Assembly (NCBI RefSeq): GCF_030463565.1
Contig: NC_134644.1
Coordinates: 149,693,967 to 149,757,966, forward strand
Length of the DNA: 64,000 nt
Origin: Pelecanus crispus
Taxonomy: Eukaryota; Chordata; Aves; Pelecaniformes; Pelecanidae
Direction of reading: 5' to 3'
The notes below the pieces were generated by a model. That model was not told where the DNA came from and ran no database searches. It worked only from the letters and a program-made list of their open reading frames with translations. The first letter of the stretch is position 1. Each line of letters opens with the position of its first letter. Below, in pieces: positions 35,301 through 48,800 of the stretch. The translations under genes were made by a program, and so were the position numbers.

Positions 35301-38300
35301 TTCCAGAAGCAGCTGTGGCTGCTGTAGCACCCTGCACTCCCACAGCCTCTGACACGGATGTGTCGGAGGCGGCAGGGGATGAGGAGAATTTAGTGATCTG
35401 TAGGAGAGCTCAACAGGGTGCTGCACAGCTTAGACGTGCTCCTTCACTGGTGCAGGAGCTATTGCTGGTTCTCAGGGTCTTTCCCACAGCAGCAAGGGGA
35501 ACCAGTTTAAGCAACTCTTAAGTTGTGGTGAGGAAGGCAACGATTGGGGTTCTTGGTTTTCTAGAAAAATTGTCTAATAGATTTGTGTTACAGAGATGTT
35601 AGTGTTCTTTTCACTTATATAACAAACACGTTATTGAAATTAGCTTTGAAGGTTTGGAAACATTCTTTTTCTGTGCTTGGCATCTTAGTCAAAAAAGGCA
35701 ACCTGAGAGAAAAAATTCTTGAGTGTAGTTCTTGTATCCTGTGTCTTGCATGCATGTGATATGGAAGTCTGTGTTGATGTCTGCTGTTGTGAGGAGCGTC
35801 TGGGGGTATGGCCTGGACCTCGTCACCTGAGCAGTTTCTAGGTGGTGTAAGTGGGCTCTAGAAGACCTGTTGGGTGACAACCTGGAGCACTCCCCAAAGC
35901 TTGCCCAGCTGTGCAGGAGTTGCTGTCACTGGAGGGTGATAAGCCAGGCTTCACTCATGTTATATTCAATACCTGTGTATAGGGAGTCTGTGCTGAGGTT
36001 ACAAAGCTGAGCATTCCAGAAGTGTTTTAGACACCTGCGCAACCTTCATTCAGGGTCCTTTATCTTGTATGCCACAGACCGGTCCCTGATTCGGAGACAG
36101 CCTCCTCCTTCTGCCTGCTACTCCTTCCCTCCCAGCATGGGACAGAGAAGGCGAATGATCTTATTTTTTTGTGGCATTTGAAATACCTTCCGGCACTGGG
36201 AGGTCCGCACAGTCCTGGAAGGTGTGACGGGACCTGCAGGAGGCATGTGTCCATCTGGAGCAGGAGCTGGGGCAAGGCAGGTGCCTGGGGCATCCCAAGG
36301 AGTGCTATGTGCCTGTGTTTAGGAAGCCCAACAGGGCTCCCCTGGCTGCAGTGACAAGATTTCCACTGATTAAAATAGGATTTTGGACACTGAACTTAAG
36401 GCAAATGCCTGCCTAAAAGTAGGTGTCTTTGGAGCTGAATCCCTCGCTTTAAGCCTGGCCCTCTGGGCAGCTGGGGCTCTCCAGGAATGGGTTTTAAATT
36501 CTCCATGCTTGTTTGTGCTTTTTCTCTTTTCCTTTTCCCCTATCACTGACGAACAGCGATGGTACTTCAGCTTGGGGCCAGGAAGCACGCCGATATCCTG
36601 TAATTGCCTCTCAGATGTTAGCTGGGAAGTTGCTTTTGTATAATTGTCTTGTTTTGTTCTCAGCTTGTTTGTTCCCACAGCCTCCTATTACATTAGGACA
36701 ATATGTCCCTCTCGGAAGGTTTTCTAAGCCATTGTAAGGTAATTTCATCTTGCTGACCAGGACACCATTATCTGTAAGTGCATTATATGCAGGTATCCTT
36801 AGGGGGTTTTCATACTGTGTGGGCATTTATCAATAGCCTGGCTCGAAAGAGAACAAGGTGACACAGGAATAGGAACTGGAGTGCTGTCTTACGCTGAGGG
36901 AATAGGTCCTTGTTGTCCGTAGGTAGAATAGGTGTATAATTACCAGAAATTTCAAGCGTTTTTTAACACAAGCACATCTCACATTTACAGCTTGGCCTTA
37001 GGTCAATTTTTCTGCTATTCTGTAATTGATAGGTATACAATGCTCTTATCAAAGAGTATTACATATACTTATGGTCCATGAAGGATTTAGTAGGTAAAAT
37101 GTCGCTAAAATGATAATCAGCATGTTTAAGGGCAGCAGTTTCCTGCCACGCAATTCGGGTTTGATTCTTTTCACCGTTAGCAAACTCTATTAGTTTCTCA
37201 TTTCACACCTGGGAGATTTCCGATGCTAACTGTGTTGTAGAATTTCAAGAGGCTTTCTCGCTTGCATTTGGATGCCAGTTTTACTGCCTCTGTTGATTTT
37301 AGGAATGAAGCTAAATTTACATAGAAAAGAACTGTGAATTTTGAACTGGTTTGACTGGTTCCTGTCTCATTGCATGATAGATATGAGATGTTTAATTTTA
37401 AGCCTTAATAGATTACACTTCATTCTCATTGTGCATGAGAAAATAAAGTAAAATACACAGTCTGCAGGTTTTACAAACCACTACATCCTTCCCAGATAGC
37501 GCAAGACTGAATAGTTGCGTATCTTGTGGATTTTGATTACTGTATCGCAATGCAGCTACTCCTTTGTTTTCCATTCCTCAAAGTGGCATGTAGAAAATCT
37601 TGTTTCTAAAGCATTATGTTCAGCGTGCATTCTCCTGTACACACTAGATGGCATTGAGAAAGGTTCTGATATATGTTACCATTCGTTTAATGACTGTACA
37701 GGGTAGAATTAACAACGGGAGGAGAGTTGCAGTGCTCCAAGTGTGGAACAATATAACTTTCATAGCAGTCATCAAGTGGCTATAAGCAGCATAAGAAGAG
37801 GTAAAAAGTTTACCTGGAAGAATTTTTTTGGCACGTAGTACTGTGCTAATTAGCCAGCAGAATTGGTTTTCTATACTGCCAGGTCTGCACATTTAGTTGT
37901 ATGACAGTGATGTCTGGGTGCTTGTAGACTTCAGAGCTGAAATAGCTGCTGTTGTACATGGCCAGAGAAATACAGCTGCTTCTTGCTGAAAGAACTCTGC
38001 AGTCAGGAATTATGCTGTGGTTACTTTTTTTTTCTTTTCCTTCCTTGCAAAGCATCCAGAGGAATGAGTACCCGCTGTCCCAGTCCAGGGACAAGTCACC
38101 TACTTGGTTGGGTTATACCGTGTCATTACAGATAAACAGAGGTCTCTTATTGGAACCGTCAGCTGCAAAAGTATGGGTCTGCAGCCTGAAGTCACAGGGT
38201 TTGGGCTTTTTTTCAGCACATCTTATGGCAGCACTGAGATACTGAGGTTTTTTTCCGAGTCTCATAAATGTGCTGTTGTCACAGTAATTGTTCCCTTGGA

Positions 38301-40561
38301 AAATGCAGAAGATCTGCTGGCTTTGCAATGTGCCTCTACTGTTTTATTCCAAAACTCATTCAGACCTACTGGAACCTGACGTTATAGGTGCCATTTCAGT
38401 CAGAGATTGACTCCCTTGCTTAACATGTGTTGGAAGGACTGTTCAGCTGTTAACTGTTAACTGAGGAGTCTGAATCAGACATAAAATCAGGACTGTGAAC
38501 AGCCCTCTGGAGAAGTATACCTCTCTCCGTTGATCTGTAGAAGGACCTTTTGGTCCTAAATTTAGCTACTCTGATTTGAAGTAAAGTTAGGTGCCTGGAA
38601 TACACAGTGACTTTCTGTCTCCCCATCTCCTTAGTCTCATCTGAGAGTGCTGCTGTATTAAAGCCCTGGATTGGATAATCCAGCATGAGGCCAGTGGGTT
38701 CAAAATTACAAGTGAAGTCTATTTGTAGTGATTATGCTAATTGTGCAGAGATATTGAGAGGGAAAGGAATGTGCATATGACTCTTTGTGGACTCACTTTG
38801 ATCCTTTGCCTCCCTGTGCCAAGCAGACAGGGACACAGAGAGTAGGAGTAGATGCAGATAATATTGCAAAAATACTTTAGGTTTCATCCAAGGCTGATGT
38901 TACTTTTTAGGCCGTGGCACTTTCTATCAGGCCAGCTGAAACCCCCAGCCCATGCAGGAGGCACGGTTGAGGTTGGGTGGCTGCAGTTGGCGGTAGAGCT
39001 GAGCACCAGTGCTGCAAGGAGCAGTGCCCTTCTGCTGGGCTCCTTGTCCTGACCAGCCACCATGCTGGGCACTTGCCAGAAACGCAGAATTTATTGATGA
39101 ATAAATACGTGGGGCAGGAGCTGTCTTTAAACTAGCTGTCAGCTGAGGTGTGAAATCAGCGATTGATATCCCTGTTACGGAGAACTGATTTCACTTTTGC
39201 CATGTCTAAATTGAATGATGTAACTTGTGCATTTGTGGGACAACCTATCCGCCCACTCCAGGTAAAGCAAGGTGCTCTACCACGTGAAATCCTGGCTTTG
39301 GGGAGGGGATGGAGGGGTGAACAGGTGATGGATGTTAGTCATATGCTTTATATACCGTGTCAGAGAGCAGTGTGCAACCTATGCCTGAAAGAATAAAGGA
39401 ACATGGAAAGGCTCAGCGTTAATCCACTCTGGAAGCCATCTCTTGTGTAAGAGGGATGGCCTGGGCCTGTTGATGTCCAGCTGGGGAAGCAGGGTAGTCA
39501 GGGTGTGACCCTGTCACAAGGTGCACCGAGCCTCCAGGAGCTACCTGTCTTTAGCTCTGGCCTCGCTCCAACCTGAATCCCATGCCTGGGCCAGAGTGCC
39601 CACGTCTCCTTCTTTGCCTTCCCCCGCTTAAATGGAAACACCTTTAGTTTTCTTGAGCAGGGACGTCAGGTGCTGGCGTGCATAGCTTTTGCTGGTGGGG
39701 CCCTTGTAGCTCTGAGAGCGAGGGACGCTTACATCTTAACCAAAATGTGTCAACACAGATTACGTTGTTAAAAGAAGTAAGCCTTTGAATCCCCAACACG
39801 ACAGTCATAATCCCACAGTCATTACAACATCAAGCAACAAGTCTGAAAAAGACGTCGAGTTTGATGCTGTTGCTCAGGACGGCTTCAAGCCGGAGCAGCC
39901 GAGCTCCGTGGGTGGCACGGGACCACAGCTGTGTCCCGTGCTCTCTTCTGAGGTGCTGAGGTTTCAAAGAGTGGGAGGGTGAGGGCTCTGATGGGATACT
40001 CTGCTTTGCTTTGGCAAGCCCTCAGGGTATTTACTGCAATAATGCATTCAGAGGGGAAGTAAGATGGCAAATAGCTGCCTTAACTGGAGGTTTCATAGTA
40101 TCTTCTGTGTTTTGCTTTGAAAATACAAGCCTGAGACTTGACGTGCGCCAGGATCGCTGTGAATGCAGACTGATTCTGTATTTAATTCCTCTTTAGCATT
40201 GGGGTATAAACAAGGAGTATGTGCCCTGGAAATTTTTCCAGCTGCTTGCAGAGAAGCTGTAATGGAAGCTCAGCATTGTGATTGATTACTCACAGATTAT
40301 AGAGCAGCAATTGCAGACAGTTTTACTGTTTAAACACTGCTTGGTATTAAACCACTTTTATAGCGGACTGGAAAGGCAGATGTCCATTTAAGCTGTTTGG
40401 CTCCTTCAGCGCTGCATACTGTCATGAATGACAACCTTCTCCAGCAAAATGGAAACCTTCAGCTGCGTGATCCAGTGGAGTAGGCTTGGAAGTGAGGGAG
40501 AAGCTTGCTCCTCTTAGTGACTCCTTTGGTGAACGTGAGCTTTAACTTTCAGATGATAGGG
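32399..40561 (+). other. intron 1 segment, no gene recognised
   Basis: Largely AT-rich with only short frames. The part at about 36930-37460 is repeat-free and AT-rich with several ATTA/TAAT words, a weak candidate for a regulatory element. No exon-like or RNA-gene-like sequence could be supported. Confidence 0.5.
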
Positions 40562-40647
40562 CTGATTATAAATTGATAATAGGATATGATACATCCTAGG
40601 ATATATGGGATACAATATATCCTGGTTATAAATCAGTAATAGGATAT
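40562..40647. repeat. 26-bp imperfect direct repeat, 60-bp period
   Basis: Copies at 40562-40587 and 40622-40647 share the ends CTG and TAATAGGATAT and differ at about four positions. The DNA between them is rich in GGATA/TATCC words, including AGGATAT and ATATATCCT in inverted orientation. This looks like a diverged local duplication. Confidence 0.8.
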
Positions 40648-42461
40648 TAAGTTCATTTCCTAAGATAGTGTAAGGTGGAGAAGTGGTGTGGGGTATCCTA
40701 AAGTATCCCTTTATTTGAATCTCGTGTACTGGTTTAAAAAAGAAAAGACAAAAAAACAGTATTATTGCAGCCTGTCCCTCAGCATACAGACTATATGTAC
40801 TGAGGTTTTGTGGTCAAATCTTTAAGTGCCACTTTTATACTTTGCTTCAGCAAACGCCGAAGGACTGCAGTTGGCTGTTACAAACCCAAGCTCTTTCCAT
40901 TTCGTGTTACCTCTGAATTGTGGCTGTAATGAGCACAGAGAAGGGAACAGCACAACCCCCTTTTCTCCCTACAAAATGGAGTTTTGAAAAAACAGGCCCC
41001 GTTGGGTGGTCAGTGCTCACTGGACTTGCTGCAGAGCCGGCACAAAGCGGGCTGGGAGAGGTTAATGTCCAGCGGGCGCGTGCCTGGGGACAGCTCGCTG
41101 GAAACTTCTCCTCGGCTTTCTGATGACAAAATGAGGTTTTTCACTCTGAATGCAAATGGTGTGCTACTTCAAACCGGCCCTACTGGGAAAGTAATGAAGT
41201 AAACGCCGCCTTGTCTGTAAAGGCAGGCTGCGGCTTGCCCGGAGGGTCGTCTTTGGCTCCCGGCACTGTTTGCTGCCTGCCCGAAGCCGGTGGCTGCCGA
41301 GCCAGCATGCGCGATGAGTGGTGGCATCCCTGGGGCCCGGTGGCTGCTGGCACCACGGGCAGGTGGGACAGACCCATCCCTCTCCCTGCCCCTCCACGGC
41401 CTTGCGGTGGAAGATGGGGTGACCTCCAAAACAGATTTCAAGGATATGAGACTAGCAGAGCATGGCCTGGCCGTTCTTTTCAAAAGTTGTAAACAGGCTC
41501 ATGAAGGAAATGGTGTTTGAGCAGAAAATAAAGAGCGAGTCCTGGCTTCCCAGCGGGCTTCGTGGCAGACGGGGCTGTTGGCAGAGCCTCCTGCCTCTGC
41601 CCTCACCCTGGTAATTGAAAACTGAGGCGTTATCCTGCAGGTTTGCGCTGTGTTTTGCGGGGTTTATGTCACTTTTTTGGTGTTCTTCCTCATGACCATT
41701 CATTTTCTCCCCTTCAATCTAATTTAAAAAAAATTAAATGGAGGCTTGTTAAGCCTTTCGGTTGCATAACATGCTGTATCTGAGCCCTAAGCCAGTAGTA
41801 ATCTGCTCTCCCAGCTCATCAGAGGCGTCCCTGGGGGACTGCAGCACAGGCCTACGTGTGCGCACGCGGAATTAATGGAGGAAGAACAGCCCCTGCCAGC
41901 AGCTGGACCAGGGCCTTCGGTCTCCAGAAGGGTCCGTGCTCCATCAGGCTGTTAAGCAAGTGGCTTCAGCACGGCAAACTCTTGGGGTGCCAGTTTATCC
42001 CGATAAGCCAATTTTTCTGCAAGGGAACTGCAGCTGTGTGTTTCACTGGACAAGTGTCATTAGTTTTTGTGGGATGTGTCTGGTACGGACTCATTTTTGT
42101 AAAGAAATGAAATGAGCTGATGACTGCTTTATCAAAATGCCAGTAGCTGTTGTGTTCTTCTGCCTAATGGTCTTTGTTTATCATGTCGTTATGAAACCGA
42201 ATGAACTTCTGAGTGACTCTGAAGAAGAAACGTCTGCAACTGACTGAATTGAGTTTTCAGCAGAAATGATCTTCACCTTCTTGTTTCTTAAATGCTTCCT
42301 GGTTGTTGTCTGCCTTCATTCAATTATTGTCCCCAAAAATGGCATATGAAAGTATCTTTCTAGAAAATCTCTTCTGTGTGTTAAAGTTGAGTAAACAAAT
42401 GGTGCTTGCTGTGATGTAACATGTTGCAATTGCCTCCTTGCAGTTGTCTTTGCCAATGTGC
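40648..42461 (+). other. intron 1 segment with a CpG-rich patch
   Basis: Within otherwise AT-rich intron, 41030-41420 is GC-rich with a local excess of CpG (for example AAACGCCGCC and GCATGCGCGATG). It gives overlapping ORFs on both strands of up to 104 codons, none recognised. It could be a small intronic CpG island or simply a GC-rich patch. Confidence 0.4.
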
Positions 42462-42530
42462 CATAGAATCATAGAATCATAGAATCATTTAGGTTGGAAA
42501 AGACCTTTAAGATCATCCAGTCCAACCATT
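42462..42530 (-). mobile_element. CR1 LINE, severely 5'-truncated 3' end
   Basis: Three CATAGAAT octamers (42462-42485) are followed by TTTAGGTTGGAAAAGACC and GATCATCCAGTCCAACC. Read on the minus strand, this is the conserved CR1 3' terminus with its octamer tail. Only about 70 bp remain, typical of 5'-truncated avian CR1 insertions. It is non-coding. Confidence 0.93.
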
Positions 42531-45500
42531 AAACCATAAAAAACCAGCCTCCATTTATATTATTTGAAGAATTGTATTTATCGACAAGTTCTTGATCTAA
42601 TTTGCTCATGTATGTTTATCAGAAAACCTTACACACTTCATGCGTGCCCTGTGAAAAGAGGTTTATTGTTGATCAAAGTGTCTAATTTGAGAAGAACTTA
42701 AAAACAATATTATTGTGTGATAGAAAACTCCTCCACACTTTCTACTAAAACCACATTATAGGTGCATTCTTCTATCTAGCTGTATAGATGCATATGTTAA
42801 AATGTTCCTCTGCGTTGCATTGCTCTTGTTTGAAACACAGTCCTTGACTGTTCTATTTTCTTAGATATACATATGCAAGTGTACTAGTAATGTTGCAAAA
42901 CTATTCTGTGTTGTCTTGCTGTGGCAGATCTGAATGTCTTGCCGTATGGTCTCCCTAAGCAGAGTCTTTACACCTTCCCTCTTTGTCCTTGGATTTTTTT
43001 TTTTAAGCTCCCAGAACCTAGGGAGGTGAGCAGGTTTGTCTGAGGTCAGGTCTATTAAGCAGCCGACATCCGTAACACTTAGGCTCATGAAACCCCTTTT
43101 CACGTGTTCCATTTCCGAGTGCTGAGTGGCCCTTTTACTGAAGCAAACAGAAACAGGAACTAAGCAGCTTCCTGATGCTATCAGTGTAGCAACCTTTTTT
43201 TATTGCTTGCAGAGAAAAACCTGTGGTTTGAATTAAACTTTTGTTATTAATCTGGGGTTAGCCTTGTAAAGTGCAATTGCTTTGGACATATGTGCAATGA
43301 AACCTTAAGAGAATTTGTCCATTTGATTGATGGCTATATGGAACAGATTATGTGTTGTATTTTTGAAGCAGAACTGTCAGAAATAAGGTGCAGATAATTG
43401 GAATACATTCATGCTTTATCTAGAATAACTCGGGGTTGACAGGTTACTTATCCATTGTGTCTGCTATTTTTGCCAACACTTAACCATGTTAAGTAGCATA
43501 ACGATGCCAGTGCTGAATTAGTTGCTCCCGTAAAACATTACTTAAAAGGTGTTCTTGTGCTATTTGAAAACTTTACTGAATTGATAACTTAGAAAACATC
43601 TCTTCTTTCCATTCACTCCACAAGGTACAGGTTTAACAAGGAAACAGGAAAGTTGATCTAACATCCAGAAATAAAATATCACTGGCAGAGATTTTGTGGA
43701 TTCAATTTATATCAGTTTAAAGCTCTTTCTTTTACCCTTCTCCTTGGGCAGCTTCCTCTGTATGTCTTGGCCCTCAGCTGAGAGTCTAGTTATCAAGTGT
43801 GATACAGAAGTTGGTATCAAATCTAAATCTTTCTGTGCCTGTGTGGGCTGTCAGTTGAGTACATTTTATAGTGTGCCCTTGGATTAAAACAGGGTAGGTC
43901 TTAGTAGTTCTGATGACACCAAGGAGTAGTATGGGTCACTGGCCACACAAGCTTTCAAGATACGAAACTTCAAAGTAAAAGGATGAGCAAGAGTTGCTTC
44001 CCCAAACAGGATCACCCCATAAATATTTTTGCTAAGTAGGAAAGTACAAGAAACATGGATGTGGCTGCTCAACTGTGGCTACTCATAAGTTACAGTCCAA
44101 GGAAGACTGCTGTGCTAGTACTGGCCTTCTGCTGGCACGAGCTTCCAGAACGCCACGAGATTGCTTTTTGATGTGTGCGCATAGGTGTCGAGTTGAGGTT
44201 TGCTTTTCCTACAGAAATATGGTCCTCAAGCTGGAGATCTTTATCTGATAAGGGGTTTAAGAATAAAGCAGAGTGTTTGGGGTTTGACTTTGAAGTATGA
44301 GAAATGTACCTTTCCTTTTCTTCTTCCCTTCCTCACCTCCCAAGCCAGGTGATGTGTTTTCTTACTCAATAGGTAAATACACTTGCTAGCTTCTGTTCCT
44401 CTACGAGAGAGAGAGAGAGAGAAGAAAGTGCCAACAAGGCAAAAGAAAGTGTGCAAGTTAAATAGCATGGTTCCAAAAATACGTGGTTTTGGTCTGTTTT
44501 GTCTGCTGTGCATTCATGTTGCTCCCTCTCAGGAGGTGGCTTAGGTATGTAGCCAGATTCCCAGCAGCAGGGCAGTGATCTGTAGAATATTAGAAACATA
44601 TCAGGAAAGTGGAGGAAAAAAAAAGAAATAAAAAAGGAACTTGGCAGACCCCATTCTGGTTTCTGCTTAGTACCTCCCTGTTTTGTGCTGTATTGTAAGC
44701 AGTGCTTTAGCAGTAATACAGACAAAGCCTAACAAAGAGACTTGCTTGCTGGCAGAAAGTTGCTTAAAATAACTTACTGAGGATAAAGAGGCTGCCCAGG
44801 TCAATAATGCTGTGAAATCCTCAATGTGTCACAGCTCCAGGAGGTTTTGTAGGCATATGGATTTTTAAAAGCTTTAGACCATTGATAAGGCAGTAAAGAT
44901 TGTAGAGTGCTGCTAACCTTGTATTGATGGTGCTGGGACAGTTTTATGAAGATTCGGGGTTTGGCTATAGACCAAAATCTTTGTTCCCTTCAGCAGAACT
45001 CTGATTTAAAGTATTAATGCTAGAAAGAAAAGGTTGTTCTTTGTTAACAGATATTTAATACCATTAAGAGTCTTTGTTGTATTTCACTCTTCAGTCAGAT
45101 CTATGACTGTTAAAAATGCTGTCAGACAACTTGCCTGGCTTGCTTTCCTTTAAGTCAAGGGAAGTATCAAATACAGTGCAATATATCCCTACCTTCATTA
45201 TGAATGTAATTCTTTTGGTTCTAGTTTTATGTAGCATTATTTTTAAAACATCGGCTGAAGGTAATCAATATGAAGCTTATTTCTGGCAGTTTTCATTAAA
45301 GGTAGCCACTCACGATAACTGGGAGAGATTATGTTATCAGTTCACTAATCCTTCAGTTAAAGCAGCAGCTTTCTTGACCATGCTTTAAACCAAAAAATTG
45401 TAACGTGCTGTTTGAAGGTGGTCCCTTATGTAATTCCCGTTGACGCTTTCATTTTGAGAAATTCCTATATGTTCATCTTCAGCGTTGTTTGATCCACGTT

Positions 45501-45839
45501 CTGTCACATCCATGTGCACAGCTCATGGGGAGGGAGTAGCACAGGGCAAAGGGGCAGGAGCTGGGGTTGTGGTGAGGAGGGGAACCTCTGTAGAAAATTG
45601 GGTGTCAGCCTTTCCACTGCTCGTAGAGTAACTCTTAGTGTACATTATACTATACGGTTTCAGCTTGATGCTTTCTATGTACATTTGTGGGTTTTTTTAA
45701 GAGCAGACGTATGTTAGATGGTTCTTCTCAGGAATATGAATGCATGTTAATTGTTACGGTGTGCGGAACTGTCTTACAGCAGGTATGGAGGCTCAGAGCA
45801 GACTGCCTCACCGAGGCTCTGCCTTGTTTTCTCTTGCTG
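42531..45839 (+). other. intron 1 segment, no gene recognised
   Basis: AT-rich DNA with short frames only (up to 119 codons, no similarity). A GA dinucleotide run of 9 copies is at 44405-44422. Nothing else is distinctive. Confidence 0.5.
44405..44422. repeat. GA dinucleotide microsatellite, 9 copies
   Basis: Nine uninterrupted GA units are followed by AGAAAG. Simple sequence repeat within intron 1. Confidence 0.9.
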
Positions 45840-45873
45840 TGCAGTTGATATGGGGTCAGCCATATCAGCTGCA
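45840..45873. repeat. near-perfect inverted repeat, 14-bp arms
   Basis: The left arm TGCAGTTGATATGG (45840-45853) and right arm CCATATCAGCTGCA (45860-45873) pair across a six-base loop GGTCAG. The single exception pairs as G-T in RNA. The stem is too short for a classic microRNA precursor. Confidence 0.85.
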
Positions 45874-48800
45874 GAACCGTGTGGGTAGAAATTCCTAACA
45901 ATATAGTTCAAATTATCTTTTAGTGGTTCTGCTCAGTATATCCACCTAGTTTCCGAATGCAACCCTGGGCTGCATTTGTCTTCAGAAGAAATTGTCCCCT
46001 TGGTTTCTACTTGCCCAATCTGATGCTGCACTGCAAACCCCAGGGAGACGCCAGGAGAGTCAAAGACGGAGGGAGGGCAGGAGGGAAAATCCTTCCTTCT
46101 TGCCTTTGCCCCACCTGGCTAGGAAGCTGGCTGGCGCTGCAGGCAGGGTGCTGTGTCCCCCCGCAGCCCAACCTGTCTGTCATCGTTGGCTGGGGAGTCG
46201 GGCGGGCTTGTGTCGGTGATGCACCAGTTCCTTCTCCCTGGTGGAAGGAGGGGAGTCGTGCCTGAAGGGCAGCATACCAGACAGAAAACTGCTCCTGAAG
46301 CCACGCAGCCTGTACAAGCCGCCGTATCTCTGATTTCACTCAACTGCTTTTATAGTAGAAGTTATTACAGTGATGTTTTATCCCATCTGAAGTAAACTAA
46401 TTTCTTATCTTTGTATGCATCAAAGAGGATATGAACACCCAGCCTTTGTAGTAAAAATTCAGTTAAGTAAGACGGGATCAGAGTGCCGAATCCAACAACT
46501 TAATCTTCTAGACCAGTGAGATGAGGGGGTGTTAGACTAGTTGGCACCTGGAAACAGCAATAAAGTCATCTTTGTTGTCTTACTGCTTGGGGATCTGGAA
46601 TACGAAGAGGTATCTCACAAGGATGTACCTGGTCTCTGAATGCTTTCTGTGTTTGCTGTCTCTGTCTGAGAAGACTGTACCAGTGTAAAGAGTGGCAGTG
46701 ATACCATTTATCCTTTTGGCCACAGAGATTACAGCTTCTGGCCTAATTTAACCAAGTTTTGGACTTACCAGTGCTTTTCCTGCCAGAGGACAAACTGATC
46801 CCCTAGCTCCGTGCTTCCAGCCACCACCCAACAAGTTGGAAGCAGTTACCTGAATAAATGAAGCTGTGATTGTTTTCTGGGACTGGAGAAAGAAGTCAGC
46901 ACATGCAGCATGTTCTGCTGGTTAACGCAGAGTTCACATTGATCTGCAGTTCAGTTTGCATTTTGCATCACTAGACAGTACCAGGTTTGAGCATAAAATC
47001 TTCTCTGTCAGCACCCAAAGTAGTATAAAGATGATGATTTGGGGGTTTTTGTTTGTTTGTTTATTGGGGTTTTTTTAAGATATTTGTTTAAAGGGTGATC
47101 CCTTCCTCTTGTGTTGAGTGCACAGCCTACATATTCTGTTGTAATGAAACTGAGAATCCTGGTACAAAGGTGTTTCATTTAAGCATACTTAAAGCTTGAG
47201 CTCTACTTTCCTTAAGTAAGAATCTAGCGAACCTGGGATATAAATGTGTTACCACCAACATTCATCTCCGTTCTAGAGAATCCAGGATTCCTCTTCATTT
47301 AGCGCAGTTTATGGCCGTCTTCTGAAATAGGTTGCATGTGTTTGTGGGAGGCAGGGAAGTCCCTTCAGCTAATTGCTACGACAGCACAAAATTTTAGAAA
47401 GATCAAACAGATTTTGGATCTACTGGTGGCTGTTTTTCCACCTGTGGGAAGCTTTGTTGGGACGTCACCAAGAGTCCGCTGGCTGCAGGTGGCAAACAGA
47501 AGTGTCCACCGAGAGATTCGTGGACCTTGTTGTTCAATGAGTAAGTCCCTATTGGATAACAGATTATGCATTCAAGAACTGGAAATGCTTACTCCTTAAG
47601 CTGTGAAGTCTTGTTCCGCCTCACCTTTGACAAACTTCAGTTGCCGTACATAACCTTTGCTAGTAATATTTAATTGGTGCTTAATGCAACTTCAATAATA
47701 TAGCTGTTTTATATATAATTTCCCTGTTTATGCGAAAGTAATGTAATTGATTGAGACAGTTTATTGCCAATTCTTGCTACTAATGGCAAAAATATCTTAA
47801 TTTAAATGATTTCACGTTAGCTGATTCCGGGTTCTTCACATGGGGTTATTTAGTTGAAATTCACGGACTGGAAAGGAATCAATATGGGCCTTTTGAAACT
47901 GGTGGAGGTTTGCAGTGCTCCCACTACGATTGATTACAGCTGCTTTTGTAGGGCTTTAAAAAGAACAATCTGTATTAAAAACATCATTCTTTGGTATGAG
48001 CTCGAACAGCTCCAAATAGGTTTCCATGGGGGCTGCCCTGCAATTTGACCACTTCAAGGGATTGCAGTAATCACCAGTGGGCCAGGGCAGCGAGGCAGAG
48101 GAAAGGCTATTAGGTGGGGAGTTATTGGCATGCATGCCAAAGAGGTTACCCTGGCAGCTTTAATCATTCATCCGCATTCTCAAGAGGAGGGAGGAAAATA
48201 TAAGTGTTAGTTCTTCTGATTGATTAGGAAAAAGGATCAGTAAAGCATGAGAGAGGGGAGGTGTGCGTGGAAGAGCCAGTGAGCCTTAGGTTTAAAAGCG
48301 CTGACTGGGACAGGCACGTGTTACGACCTCTATACCAAAAGCTACCTGCTTCTCCTGTTACTGTCAGACTTGAGACTGGTGATTCAAAGACAGGCTAACC
48401 TCTTCATTCAGCATTTTCAAAGGAGCGCATTTAGCTTCTTGGTCACGGCTGTGCCTTAAATTTAACCTGTCTGCACATGGGCTGATGTGTCCTTAAAAAA
48501 CTGATTAGCATTTTGAGCTGTGACAACGATTTGCATGGTGGTTTTGATCCAATTTTATTGAAACCGATGGGTGCCTTTTGGAAACGTGCAGAAAATTGCT
48601 ATGCTAATTGAGATAAATCAATCCGTGATGCACATTGCTGGCTGCTGGCTTCTGATGCTGTTTCGCCTGCACTTTGCCCTTTAATATTTCAGTCTGGAGT
48701 AGTGCTTCAGAAGTTGATTCAGCTGTAGCCCTTCTAAAATAATTTCCCTGTTGTATCGTGCCTACGTCAAAGGCAGAGCTGAAGACTAAACTGTTCTTTG

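Noticed and set aside
45840-45873. MicroRNA gene at the intron 1 hairpin
   Set aside because: The stem is 14 bp, far shorter than the roughly 30-bp imperfect stem of a microRNA precursor, and the flanks do not extend the pairing.
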